From Treponema parvum (lineage in GTDB: Bacteria > Spirochaetota > Spirochaetia > Treponematales > Treponemataceae): DNA of 64,000 bases. Shown piece by piece: positions 35,404 through 43,067 of the stretch; within the stretch, counting starts at the first letter, position 1, and each line of letters opens with the position of its first letter. The translations under genes were made by a program, and so were the position numbers. The notes under the pieces are model-generated. The model was not told the DNA's origin, did no database searches, and saw nothing but the letters and a program-made list of their open reading frames with translations. The stretch is taken from assembly GCF_017893965.1 (NCBI RefSeq), contig NZ_CP054142.1, positions 930,001 through 994,000 on the forward strand, written 5' to 3'.

Positions 35404-36399
35404 TTATCTCTTGTAATCCTGGCTGATCTGATCAACGCTCTTGAGAACCTCAATTGTGCTGACCACTTCTTTCTCAACTGTTGCCGTAAAGGCCTTAGTC
35501 CTCTCGGTCAGCACTGTAAGCTTGTTTCCTGTCATGTAGTCAATCCACTCCCGGTCAGCTGAAACCTTGTCGCAGATGTCTTGGAACCATGCGATCATAC
35601 CTGACGGCGTACCCTTCTTGACGGCATAGCCTCTCCACATGGATATGGTGTCGAGTTCCTTTGAATAGCCGAGCTGCTCATAGTTCGGAACATGCTCAAG
35701 TCCGGGGACAGGGGTTGTGTTTCCGATTACAAGAGCTCTCACCTCATACTTTTTCGTGTCTCCGGGGTTTCCAACAGATGCTATTGTCTGGCCGCCCAGC
35801 AGTGCGGCGAAGTTCTTCTTTGCGCTTTCATAGGAAATGGCTTTGAAGTTTACGCCTTTAATGGAACCGAAGACCTGTACCGCATCAATGTATTTTGCTC
35901 CGTAGTTGGGTTCTGACAGTGTGATGAGGTTTCCTGCCTTTGACCATTCTATCAGCTCCTTAAAGGTATTGAACTGTGAAGTTTTAGGGACGAGTACGCA
36001 GTACGGGTCTGCCATAAGATTGTAGATGTAGGTGAAGCCATCTACATATTCTGAGCAGTCAAGCTCTGCCTGTATGACGGCGTCGAGGTAGGTTGGAGCC
36101 AGTGCGAAGACAGTGTAGCCGTCCGCATCCTGGTTCAGGACCCACTCACCAGCGGTGAGTCCGCCGGCGCCTGAGTTGTTGTCAACGACGAATGTGGCAT
36201 CTGTATACTTTGCGGCAATCTCAACCCACTTTCTTGAGTAGAGGTCCATTGCCCCTCCTACCGCCACATGGTTCATTATTGTAATCGGCTGACCGGGTTT
36301 CCATTCCTTCCCATCCGCTGCATTCTCCTTGCCACCATTTGCAAATAAAGTTGTAAGACCAACGACCAAAACCAATAGTACAGTTAATGCTTTTCTCAT
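35404..36399 (-). CDS. tctC: Tripartite tricarboxylate transporter receptor TctC (Bug family)
   Basis: A 331-residue periplasmic binding protein. The signal peptide ends LFANGGKEN, a spirochaete-like cleavage region without a lipobox cysteine. Family features are PGQPITIMNHVAVGGAMDLYSRKW, VVDNNSGAGGLTAGEW and a C-terminal GTPSGMIAWFQDICDKV. Bug proteins bind carboxylates through backbone contacts; the ligand here is unknown. AAGGAGG lies seven bases before the ATG. It starts 24 bases after the exopolyphosphatase-like gene, so it belongs to the same operon. Confidence 0.92.
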   Translation of the reverse strand: MRKALTVLLVLVVGLTTLFANGGKENAADGKEWKPGQPITIMNHVAVGGAMDLYSRKWVEIAAKYTDATFVVDNNSGAGGLTAGEWVLNQDADGYTVFALAPTYLDAVIQAELDCSEYVDGFTYIYNLMADPYCVLVPKTSQFNTFKELIEWSKAGNLITLSEPNYGAKYIDAVQVFGSIKGVNFKAISYESAKKNFAALLGGQTIASVGNPGDTKKYEVRALVIGNTTPVPGLEHVPNYEQLGYSKELDTISMWRGYAVKKGTPSGMIAWFQDICDKVSADREWIDYMTGNKLTVLTERTKAFTATVEKEVVSTIEVLKSVDQISQDYKR

Positions 36400-36423
36400 T
36401 TTTTACCTCCTTGTTTACATTGC

Positions 36424-37341
36424 TTATTTCTGGAACAGATCGAAGGCCAGACCGTGTCGGAGACCTCTGTCAGAGATCGTCAGCCCATCTGCGCCGAGTC
36501 TGTCCGTAATGACCTTCAGAATGCAGGCTCCTGCAAGAATCACATCTGCACGCTTGGGCTGCAGTCCGGGAAGCTCCTTTCTCTGCTCCACTGTGCGCTT
36601 TGAGTACTCTTCAATCTGCTCTTCGATATCCTTCTTTGTCAGGCGTGAGCCTTGGATGACCGATGGGTCATACTTGACCATCTTATGCTTCACTGCACCC
36701 ATGCTGGTGACTGTTCCGCCCATTCCGACAAGCTGCGCCGGTTTTCCGTTGACTCCGGCTTCCTTGAACTCCTTGTCTATCTGTGCAATGGCCGCCTGAA
36801 CATCTGCAGGGGATACAGGATCCGCTTTCAGGTAGTTCTCCGTGATCCTGACTGCACCCAAGTTGACCGAGAATCTCTTGACCATCTGTGTGCCTTTGCC
36901 GTAGATAAACTCTGTGCTTCCGCCTCCCGTGTCAAAGACCACTAGATCCGTATCCTTCTCCAGAGGAAGGCCTGAAAGGATCGCAAGGTAGCTTAGTCTG
37001 GCTTCCTCCTCTCCAGGGATGATCTGAACCTCAACGCCACAGGTCTTTTTGACCTTCTCCACGAATTCAGTGCTGTTACTTGCTTTTCTGAGTGCCATTG
37101 TCCCGACGCTCACAATCTGGTCTGCACCAAGTTCCTTTGCCTGTTTCGCAAAGGCCGCAACAGAAGCGACGTTACGCTCCATCGCCTCTGGACTGATTGC
37201 TCCTGTGGAATCAAGGCCCTCACCAAGACGGGCTATGTCATTTGTGTCCAGCACTGTCTTTATGGTTCTGTCTGCGGCCAGCTCTCCCACAAAGAACTTG
37301 ATTGAGTTGGACCCAATATCAATGATTGCTTTTCTGCTCAT
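36424..37341 (-). CDS. Ppx/GppA-family exopolyphosphatase-like protein
   Basis: A 305-residue member of the ASKHA phosphotransferase superfamily, in the short form containing only the two-lobed Ppx/GppA domain. Motifs are AIIDIGSNSIKFFVGEL (phosphate 1), GTMALRKASNS, IIPGEEEARLSY, VFDTGGGSTEFIYG (phosphate 2) and VGMGGTVTSMGA. The conserved Glu of IPGEEEARL is the likely catalytic base. Members hydrolyse polyphosphate or (p)ppGpp. Its place ahead of tctC and behind a CYTH-like gene suggests a phosphate-metabolising module tied to the transporter; that link is inferred. Confidence 0.92.
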   Translation of the reverse strand: MSRKAIIDIGSNSIKFFVGELAADRTIKTVLDTNDIARLGEGLDSTGAISPEAMERNVASVAAFAKQAKELGADQIVSVGTMALRKASNSTEFVEKVKKTCGVEVQIIPGEEEARLSYLAILSGLPLEKDTDLVVFDTGGGSTEFIYGKGTQMVKRFSVNLGAVRITENYLKADPVSPADVQAAIAQIDKEFKEAGVNGKPAQLVGMGGTVTSMGAVKHKMVKYDPSVIQGSRLTKKDIEEQIEEYSKRTVEQRKELPGLQPKRADVILAGACILKVITDRLGADGLTISDRGLRHGLAFDLFQK

Positions 37342-37352
37342 GGGCTTCTCCT

Positions 37353-37513
37353 TTAAGGAAACACTGATTAATTCGAATGCGAATTAATCAGTGTTAACAT
37401 AAAAATTTCTTGTTTCGTAATAAGTCTATGTATTATAAGCAGTTAAAGACTTATGAGAAACAAGGGGAAGCGCTGATTAAATGCGCTCCTCGCTTTAATC
37501 AGCACTTCCTTAA
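37353..37513. repeat. 161-bp palindromic element with terminal inverted repeats (BIME/MITE-like)
   Basis: The ends are 19-bp inverted repeats (37353-37371 and 37495-37513) agreeing at 16 positions: TTAAGGAA, three variable bases, CTGATTAA. Each end is also half of its own hairpin. The left one (37360-37395) is a perfect 16-bp stem with an AATG loop; the right one (37466-37509) is a 16-bp stem with one mismatch. Between them is a third hairpin (37409-37464; arms CTTGTTTC and GAAACAAG plus an inner 7-bp stem). It fills the gap between the Ppx/GppA and CYTH-like genes and contains the latter's stop codon. Confidence 0.7.
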
Positions 37514-38100
37514 CTCTCCATACCGACAGCCTGTTTCATGGCGCTCAGGTAATTGATGTTCGGATAATCCTGCACCCCGAGTTCACGAACGACCTTCATG
37601 ACCAGTTTCGGATCAATGTGCTCAACGCAGATCGTCCTGTTTGGAACGCCGTTGAACTTCGTCTCTGCAATCTCAACAGTGGTTCCCTCGATATCATAGA
37701 TGGACCTTTCCTTGTACACATCAACAATTTCGAGATCCTTGGTCTTTGCAACCAGCTCATCAAGGTACTGCTCATAGGTGTACTCGTCTCTCTCAAACTT
37801 CGGGACTTCAACCTTGAAATAGTTCTTGAACAGATCTGTTATGTTCTCCTTTGAAAGCGGGAAGGTGAGCTTTGCGGTCGGGTACCACTGCTCAAGTTTG
37901 TCTGCGTTGACCTGTCTGAGTGACTTGATGTCCATCAGATCATCACGTATCTTGCAGTTCTCGTTGCTGTTTTTTGAGAGTATGTACTTCTCTGAACTCT
38001 TCTTGAATGTCGCTAACTCATGGGCCTTGATTTTGGCCTCTCCCTCACCGAATTCCTTTCCGAATGTTCTCCATTCCCAACGTGGAATAATCTCTCCCAT
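37510..38100 (-). CDS. CYTH-like protein (tentative), 196 aa
   Basis: A soluble protein of about 196 residues. The second half has the alternating strand pattern of CYTH/triphosphate-tunnel enzymes: VDVYKERSIYDIEGTTVEIAE, then a strand with TICVEHID, then LGVQDYPNINYLSAMK. The classic N-terminal ExExK is not intact; the region reads EIIPRWEWRTFG. The call is therefore tentative. CYTH proteins hydrolyse triphosphates or polyphosphate, which would suit the Ppx/GppA neighbour. I chose the ATG at 38100, preceded by GGGGG about seven bases upstream; the frame extends to 38181 without a ribosome site. First gene of the minus-strand operon. Confidence 0.7.
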   Translation of the reverse strand: MGEIIPRWEWRTFGKEFGEGEAKIKAHELATFKKSSEKYILSKNSNENCKIRDDLMDIKSLRQVNADKLEQWYPTAKLTFPLSKENITDLFKNYFKVEVPKFERDEYTYEQYLDELVAKTKDLEIVDVYKERSIYDIEGTTVEIAETKFNGVPNRTICVEHIDPKLVMKVVRELGVQDYPNINYLSAMKQAVGMES

Positions 38101-38152
38101 ATGTATCCCCCAAAATATTTTTGATTTCCTGATGGAATCCCCATCAATTGAA

Positions 38153-38191
38153 ATTCTTACACATAAAAATGAGAAGGTCAAATTTTTATGT
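38153..38191 (-). promoter_or_regulatory. Candidate promoter and inverted-repeat operator of the tct operon
   Basis: On the minus strand TTGACC (38181-38176) and AAGAAT (38158-38153) are 17 bases apart. The -35 is bracketed by a perfect 10-bp inverted repeat, ACATAAAAAT (38161-38170) and ATTTTTATGT (38182-38191), 11 bases apart. Position between a LysR gene and its divergent target makes this a natural regulator site. Confidence 0.45.
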
Positions 38192-38278
38192 ACTTAGTAT
38201 AAGAAAATGTTATATATTGGGAGTGAAGATGTTATTATTATGATACATATTTATTTTTTAAATGATGAAACGTCTTAT

Positions 38279-38322
38279 TGCAAACGTTTTTGCATGTTTT
38301 TTTGATATGGATTTGATATGGA
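38279..38322 (+). promoter_or_regulatory. Palindrome and tandem repeat ahead of the LysR gene
   Basis: TGCAAA-N4-TTTGCA at 38279-38294, with a central CG like a LacI/CcpA-type site, is followed by two perfect tandem copies of TTTGATATGGA (38301-38322). Both lie in the divergent gap just before the LysR start. Role unproven. Confidence 0.4.
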
Positions 38323-38331
38323 TGGTTGTCT

Positions 38332-39210
38332 ATGACGTTACATAATATAAAGGTTTTCTGTGCCGTATATGAAGAAGGAAGCATGTCACGTGCCGCCGTG
38401 AGGCTGAACATGACTCAGCCCGGTGTCAGCAAGGTTGTCTCCGATATGGAGAGGTACTATGAGAATGTCTTCTTTGTGCGCCGCAACAAGCGGCTTTATC
38501 TCACAGATGCCGGCAAGCAGCTCTACAAGGACTCAAAGACGGTTCTGCAGGCTTTCTCCCGCCTGGAGAACAATGCCGCACACAGCCAGAAGACCCGCTC
38601 CATAGTGCTTGGCTGCACCTCTGGAATAGGTTTTTCGATGATGACGGATGTCCTTCTGAAGTTCAGGCGAAAGTACCCGGACTGCAAGCTGTATCTAAGA
38701 GACAGTTCATCCAGACGGATTCGGGAGATGGTCCTCTCCGGAACCTGCGATGTCGCGATGGTACAACATTCCGATACAGATCCCAGACTGCACCAGGAGC
38801 CGTTCTGCCGCAATGAGCTTGTGGCTGTCTGCAGTCCACTGTATAGGCTGCGGAGCGACAAGAAGATTCTCTCCCTTGAGGATATCGTCAATGAGGATCT
38901 GATCCTTCTTGAGAAGGACAGGGCGACAAGGATACTTATAGACAACCTTGCAATGGAACACAACTATGTGCTCAATCCTATATGGACAAGTTCCTCGCCT
39001 TCCAACGTAAAAGAACTTGCGGCGAAGGGGGAGGGTGTTGCCATTCTCTTTGAGATCCAGGTGAGAAACGAGCTTCAAAGCGGGAAGCTTGTGAGGATTC
39101 CGATAGACGTCAGCATCACAAGCAACTTCTTTATACTCCACAGAAGCGACATCTGGCTATCCGAAGAGCAGCAGTACCTCATCTCACTTTGCAGGGAATA
39201 CGCTCCATAA
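38332..39210 (+). CDS. LysR-family transcriptional regulator
   Basis: About 292 residues. The N-terminal winged helix-turn-helix reads NIKVFCAVYEEGSMSRAAVRLNMTQPGVSKVVSDME, the standard LysR layout, followed by a two-lobed effector-binding domain. It is transcribed divergently from the Ppx/tct operon, the usual arrangement for a LysR activator and its target, so the effector may be the transported carboxylate. I use the ATG at 38332; a TTG six bases earlier is possible. There is no strong ribosome site for either. The stop codon lies at the base of a hairpin that also contains the fliF promoter. Confidence 0.92.
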   Translation: MTLHNIKVFCAVYEEGSMSRAAVRLNMTQPGVSKVVSDMERYYENVFFVRRNKRLYLTDAGKQLYKDSKTVLQAFSRLENNAAHSQKTRSIVLGCTSGIGFSMMTDVLLKFRRKYPDCKLYLRDSSSRRIREMVLSGTCDVAMVQHSDTDPRLHQEPFCRNELVAVCSPLYRLRSDKKILSLEDIVNEDLILLEKDRATRILIDNLAMEHNYVLNPIWTSSSPSNVKELAAKGEGVAILFEIQVRNELQSGKLVRIPIDVSITSNFFILHRSDIWLSEEQQYLISLCREYAP

Positions 39211-39244
39211 GTGAAAATAAATTACTTTCTCTTTTCACTTTTTT
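39209..39244 (+). terminator. Hairpin at the end of the LysR gene, right edge of the inserted block
   Basis: A perfect 9-bp inverted repeat (AAGTGAAAA at 39209-39217, TTTTCACTT at 39232-39240) with a 14-base loop and four Ts following. It overlaps the LysR stop codon and the -35 region of the predicted fliF promoter. Confidence 0.6.
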
Positions 39245-39260
39245 ATTATTATGATATAAT
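39232..39260 (+). promoter_or_regulatory. Predicted promoter driving fliF-fliJ at the block junction
   Basis: TTTTCA (39232-39237), a 17-base spacer and a perfect TATAAT (39255-39260) preceded by TG one base upstream (extended -10). It lies 37 bases before the fliF ATG and could restart flagellar transcription after the insertion. Confidence 0.68.
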
Positions 39261-39297
39261 TATTCATAAAATGTTTGTTCGTTCATAGGAGGGGATG

Positions 39298-41001
39298 ATG
39301 AACGAATGGCTTAAAAAGTTCATCGCTTCTTTAAAAGGAGCGTGGGCTAAATGGACCATAATTCAAAAAGGAATATTATTCGGGATCGTCGCGGTCGCCG
39401 TCTTTGCTCTGATACTTCTGCTTAATATTTCTTCAAAACCGACTACAGTCCGTCTTTTCGGCACTCCGATCACCGATGAAAATGCGCGAAACGCTATTAT
39501 CTTCAGACTTGATCAGGAAAACGTCGAGACTTGGGTGGATGCCGCCGGATACATATCGGTCGCAAATGCGCAGACCGCATACAGAATGCGGGATCTTCTT
39601 CTTGCCGAAAATCTTGTTCCGTCAAATGTTAATCCTTATGCATTTTTTGATCAGACTAACTGGGCTACGACCGATTTTGACCGTGAAATCCAATGGCAAC
39701 GCGCTACCACGCAGTTGGTCAAACAACACCTTGAAGCTTTGTCCGACGTCACCTACGCGGACGTTAATATCGTAAAACCCGAGAGGACGCTGTTCGCTTC
39801 GGAGCAGAATCCCGTTACGGCCAGCGTTATTTTAAAAGTCGTGCCGGGCAGCGATCTTCTTACCAGCCGCCGCAGAATTCTCGGCGTTCAAAATCTGCTT
39901 TTAAAAGCGGTCGAAGGACTTACCGCCGAAAACGTGACTATCGCGGACGGCGACGGAAACATCCTTAACGATTTCGGAAGCATGGCCGACAGCGATCGGG
40001 TAGACATAGTCGCAAAAGAGCAAAAGCTCATCCAAAAACTTGAAACCGAATACAGGGCGAAGGTTCTGCGCGCGCTTCAAACTACATTGACCGAAGACCG
40101 TGTCCGCGACTTGAACATAAAGATCGACATGGATATGTCCAAGCGTTCGTCGCAGTCCACCGAGTACAAACCCATAACTATCAGAGCTGATAATCCCGAT
40201 ACCGTTTACGACGATTCCGAATTGCGTGACACCTTCCCGATCTCTTCTCAGACCGTAACTAAGGAATGGCAGGGCACAGGCTATAATCCCGAAGGGCCTG
40301 CGGGAACCGAAGGGCAAACTCCGCCCGTTTATTCGGACATGTCCAACGTCATAGGCCGATCTACGGAAACTGCGGTAACTCAGAACAATGTGATTAACAC
40401 TACGACTACACAGGAAGAGCGAAGCCCTACGATCGATCGTATAACTGTTTCCGTAAACATCGACGGAACGTGGACAAAAAAATATGATAAAAACCACAAT
40501 CTCGTAATTAACGACGGACGAATAGACCGCGAATATACGCCCGTCTCGCATGAAGATCTGGAAAAATTGGCCGACTATGTCCGCAATTCCATAGGCTATG
40601 ACAGAGCGCGTGGTTATGCGGTTACGGTTACGAATATTCAGTTTGACCGCACGTCTCAATTTGCCGCCGAAGATGAAGCATATTTCAGAGCTATGCAGAC
40701 AAGGATGACCGTTTTGATGATTCTCGGCGGCTTGGCCTTGATACTGCTCCTGTTCATAATTGTCAGATTTATCGCCCGGGAATTGGAGCGGCGCAAGAGA
40801 CTGCGCGAAGAAGAGCTTTTGCGGCGGCAGCAGTCCGCCCGCGAACAGGCTCTTTGGGACGCAAAAGAGGAAGGCATGGAAGTTTCCATGTCCGTCGAAG
40901 AACGCCGCCGCGCAGAGCTGCAGGAAAACGCGATTGCAATGGCAAAAGAACATCCCGAAGACGTCGCAATGCTTGTGCGCACTTGGTTGATGGAGGAATA
41001 A
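39298..41001 (+). CDS. fliF: Flagellar MS-ring protein FliF
   Basis: A 567-residue double-pass membrane protein forming the MS ring. The first membrane segment (GILFGIVAVAVFALILLLNI) is near residue 28; the YscJ-like ring-building domain follows (FDRTNWATTDFDREIQWQRAT-type stretch, VNIVKPERTLF, ASVILKV). A second membrane segment (VLMILGGLALILLLFIIVRFI) lies near 465. The cytoplasmic tail ends in MAKEHPEDVAMLVRTWLMEE, the FliG-binding peptide. I start at the second of two adjacent ATGs (39298), four bases after AGGAGGGG; 39295 is possible. Confidence 0.95.
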   Translation: MNEWLKKFIASLKGAWAKWTIIQKGILFGIVAVAVFALILLLNISSKPTTVRLFGTPITDENARNAIIFRLDQENVETWVDAAGYISVANAQTAYRMRDLLLAENLVPSNVNPYAFFDQTNWATTDFDREIQWQRATTQLVKQHLEALSDVTYADVNIVKPERTLFASEQNPVTASVILKVVPGSDLLTSRRRILGVQNLLLKAVEGLTAENVTIADGDGNILNDFGSMADSDRVDIVAKEQKLIQKLETEYRAKVLRALQTTLTEDRVRDLNIKIDMDMSKRSSQSTEYKPITIRADNPDTVYDDSELRDTFPISSQTVTKEWQGTGYNPEGPAGTEGQTPPVYSDMSNVIGRSTETAVTQNNVINTTTTQEERSPTIDRITVSVNIDGTWTKKYDKNHNLVINDGRIDREYTPVSHEDLEKLADYVRNSIGYDRARGYAVTVTNIQFDRTSQFAAEDEAYFRAMQTRMTVLMILGGLALILLLFIIVRFIARELERRKRLREEELLRRQQSAREQALWDAKEEGMEVSMSVEERRRAELQENAIAMAKEHPEDVAMLVRTWLMEE

Positions 41002-41005
41002 GATC

Positions 41006-42067
41006 ATGGCAGAAGCTACAACACCCGCAAAAACAGGAACTTCATCAAAGAAAAATTCAAAGGACTATAAAAGTCTCACCGGCCGTCAAAAGGCTGCGAT
41101 ATTTCTCGTTTCTTTGGGAAGCGACGTCTCTTCGGACATAATGAAACATCTGCGCGAAGACGAAGTCGAAACCCTCACTTTTGAAATCGCAAGGCTTGAA
41201 AAGGTCGACGCGGATTTTAAAGATGCGGTTCTCGAAGAATTCCAGGAACTCATGAGCGCGCAGAATTTTATCACGACCGGCGGTATAGATTATGCGCGTG
41301 AACTGCTTGAAAAATCATTGGGAAGCCAAAAGGCTATAGACATTATAAACAGGCTCACAAGTTCTCTGCAGGTGCGGCCGTTTGACTTTATCCGCCGCAC
41401 GGATCCGGCTCACCTGCTTAACTTTATTCAGCAGGAATATCCGCAGACCATCGCTCTTATTTTGGCGTATTTGGAACCCAATAAGGCTGCAGTTATCCTT
41501 CAGAATCTGCCGGAAGAGATACAGGCCGAAGTTTCAAAGCGTCTTGCGACTATGGACCGTACTTCGCCCGACGTTTTGCGCGAAGTAGAACGCGTTCTTG
41601 AAAAAAAGCTTTCCACACTGTCAAGCGAAGATTATACCGCAGCCGGCGGAGTCGAAAGCATTGTAGAAATTCTTAACCTTGTCGACCGTTCTTCCGAAAA
41701 GTCCATCATCGAGTCTCTCGAAGAGGACGATCCCGATTTGGCTGAAGAGATCAAAAAGCGCATGTTCGTTTTCGAAGACATCGTCATGCTCGACGATCGC
41801 GCAATTCAGAAAGTACTGCGCGAAGTCGATACGCAAGAGCTGTCAAAGGCGCTCAAAGCCGTCGACACGGAAGTTCAAGACAAAATTTTCAGAAATATGT
41901 CGAAGCGCGCCGCAAGTATGCTTAAAGAAGATATGGAATTCATGGGACCGGTACGGTTGAAAGACGTCGAAGAATCCCAGCAAAAGATCGTATCGACTAT
42001 CAGGCGCCTTGAAGATTCAGGCGAAATCGTTATTGCACGCTCGGGAGAAGACGAGCTTGTTACATGA
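41006..42067 (+). CDS. fliG: Flagellar motor switch protein FliG
   Basis: The rotor protein that couples stator force to rotation and binds FliF and FliM. The N-terminal domain begins LTGRQKAAIFLVSLGSD. The middle domain has the EHPQ-equivalent motif QEYPQTIALILAYL, and the C-terminal torque helix contains DDRAIQKVLREVDTQELSKALK. About 353 residues, a normal length for spirochaetes. GGAGG at the end of fliF serves as its ribosome site. Treponemes often carry a second fliG elsewhere; this one belongs to the fliF operon. Confidence 0.96.
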   Translation: MAEATTPAKTGTSSKKNSKDYKSLTGRQKAAIFLVSLGSDVSSDIMKHLREDEVETLTFEIARLEKVDADFKDAVLEEFQELMSAQNFITTGGIDYARELLEKSLGSQKAIDIINRLTSSLQVRPFDFIRRTDPAHLLNFIQQEYPQTIALILAYLEPNKAAVILQNLPEEIQAEVSKRLATMDRTSPDVLREVERVLEKKLSTLSSEDYTAAGGVESIVEILNLVDRSSEKSIIESLEEDDPDLAEEIKKRMFVFEDIVMLDDRAIQKVLREVDTQELSKALKAVDTEVQDKIFRNMSKRAASMLKEDMEFMGPVRLKDVEESQQKIVSTIRRLEDSGEIVIARSGEDELVT

Positions 42068-42093
42068 CGGCAAATTTGTGCTTGAGGTAAAAG

Positions 42094-43026
42094 ATGGCAA
42101 AGACAGTATTCAGACCGAATGAAATAAAAAAACGTCCCGGCGAAGTCATGTTAAAACTTGTGCACTCTTACGAACCTAAGGTCGAAGAAGTGGTTGAAGA
42201 AGCTCCCGTGTACGAAGGTCCTACCGTCGAAGATCTTAAACGCGAAGCCGACGAATACCGCGCCCGCTGGGAAGATGAAAAAAAGCTCATGCTGGAAAAA
42301 GCGCAGGCCGAAGCGGCGGAAATAGTTTCTAAGGCAAAGGACGATGCGTTCAGCGAAGTAAAAAAACAATCCGATCAGGCGCAGGTGATAAAGACCGATG
42401 CCCAAAATAATGCTGCGCAGATAATAAAGGAAGCGCAAGAGCAGGCTTTAAAGATAATCGACGAAGCTCATGCCGAACAGGAAAAAATAAAGCAGCAGTC
42501 GTCGAAAGAAGGGTACGAAAAGGGACATGAGGACGGCTACGTATACGGAAAGGCGGAAGCGGATCGGCTTGTAGAGCGCATGCATACTATTTTAACTGCG
42601 GTGATGCAGCGCCGTGAAGAAATATTGCAGGAAACCGAACAGCAGATCGTAGAACTTGTGATCCTCATGGCCAGAAAAGTTATAAAAGTGCTTTCGGAAA
42701 ATCAAAAGAGCATAATCATGAACAACGTTTTGCTCGCTCTTAAAAAAGTCAAGGGGCGCGGCGACGTTATTCTCCGCGTAAATTTGGAAGACGTAAAGAT
42801 GACGGCCGAACACACGCGAGATTTTATAGAGCGCGTTGAAAATATAAAAAACATAAGCGTTATCGAAGATTCTTCGGTAGAAAGAGGCGGCTGTATAGTG
42901 GAAACAGATTTCGGCGCTATCGACGCACGCATTTCAAGCCAGCTGAAAGAACTTGAAGATAAGATCCTTGAAGTGGCGCCCATAAAGACAATCACAAAGT
43001 CGGATATAATTAATCCTGATGCGTAA
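42094..43026 (+). CDS. fliH: Flagellar assembly protein FliH
   Basis: A peripheral component of the flagellar export apparatus that binds and restrains the FliI ATPase. It is a highly charged 310-residue protein with a long coiled coil (about 55-150, for example YRARWEDEKKLMLEKAQAEAAEIV) and a C-terminal globular domain with LVILMARKVIKVL and ERGGCIVETDFGAIDARISSQL, the FliH/YscL signature. GAGGTAAAAG precedes the ATG. Confidence 0.93.
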   Translation: MAKTVFRPNEIKKRPGEVMLKLVHSYEPKVEEVVEEAPVYEGPTVEDLKREADEYRARWEDEKKLMLEKAQAEAAEIVSKAKDDAFSEVKKQSDQAQVIKTDAQNNAAQIIKEAQEQALKIIDEAHAEQEKIKQQSSKEGYEKGHEDGYVYGKAEADRLVERMHTILTAVMQRREEILQETEQQIVELVILMARKVIKVLSENQKSIIMNNVLLALKKVKGRGDVILRVNLEDVKMTAEHTRDFIERVENIKNISVIEDSSVERGGCIVETDFGAIDARISSQLKELEDKILEVAPIKTITKSDIINPDA

Positions 43027-43067
43027 ATTCTGCGGATCGTTTTTCCGGGGAATTTTAGGGGTGAAAG

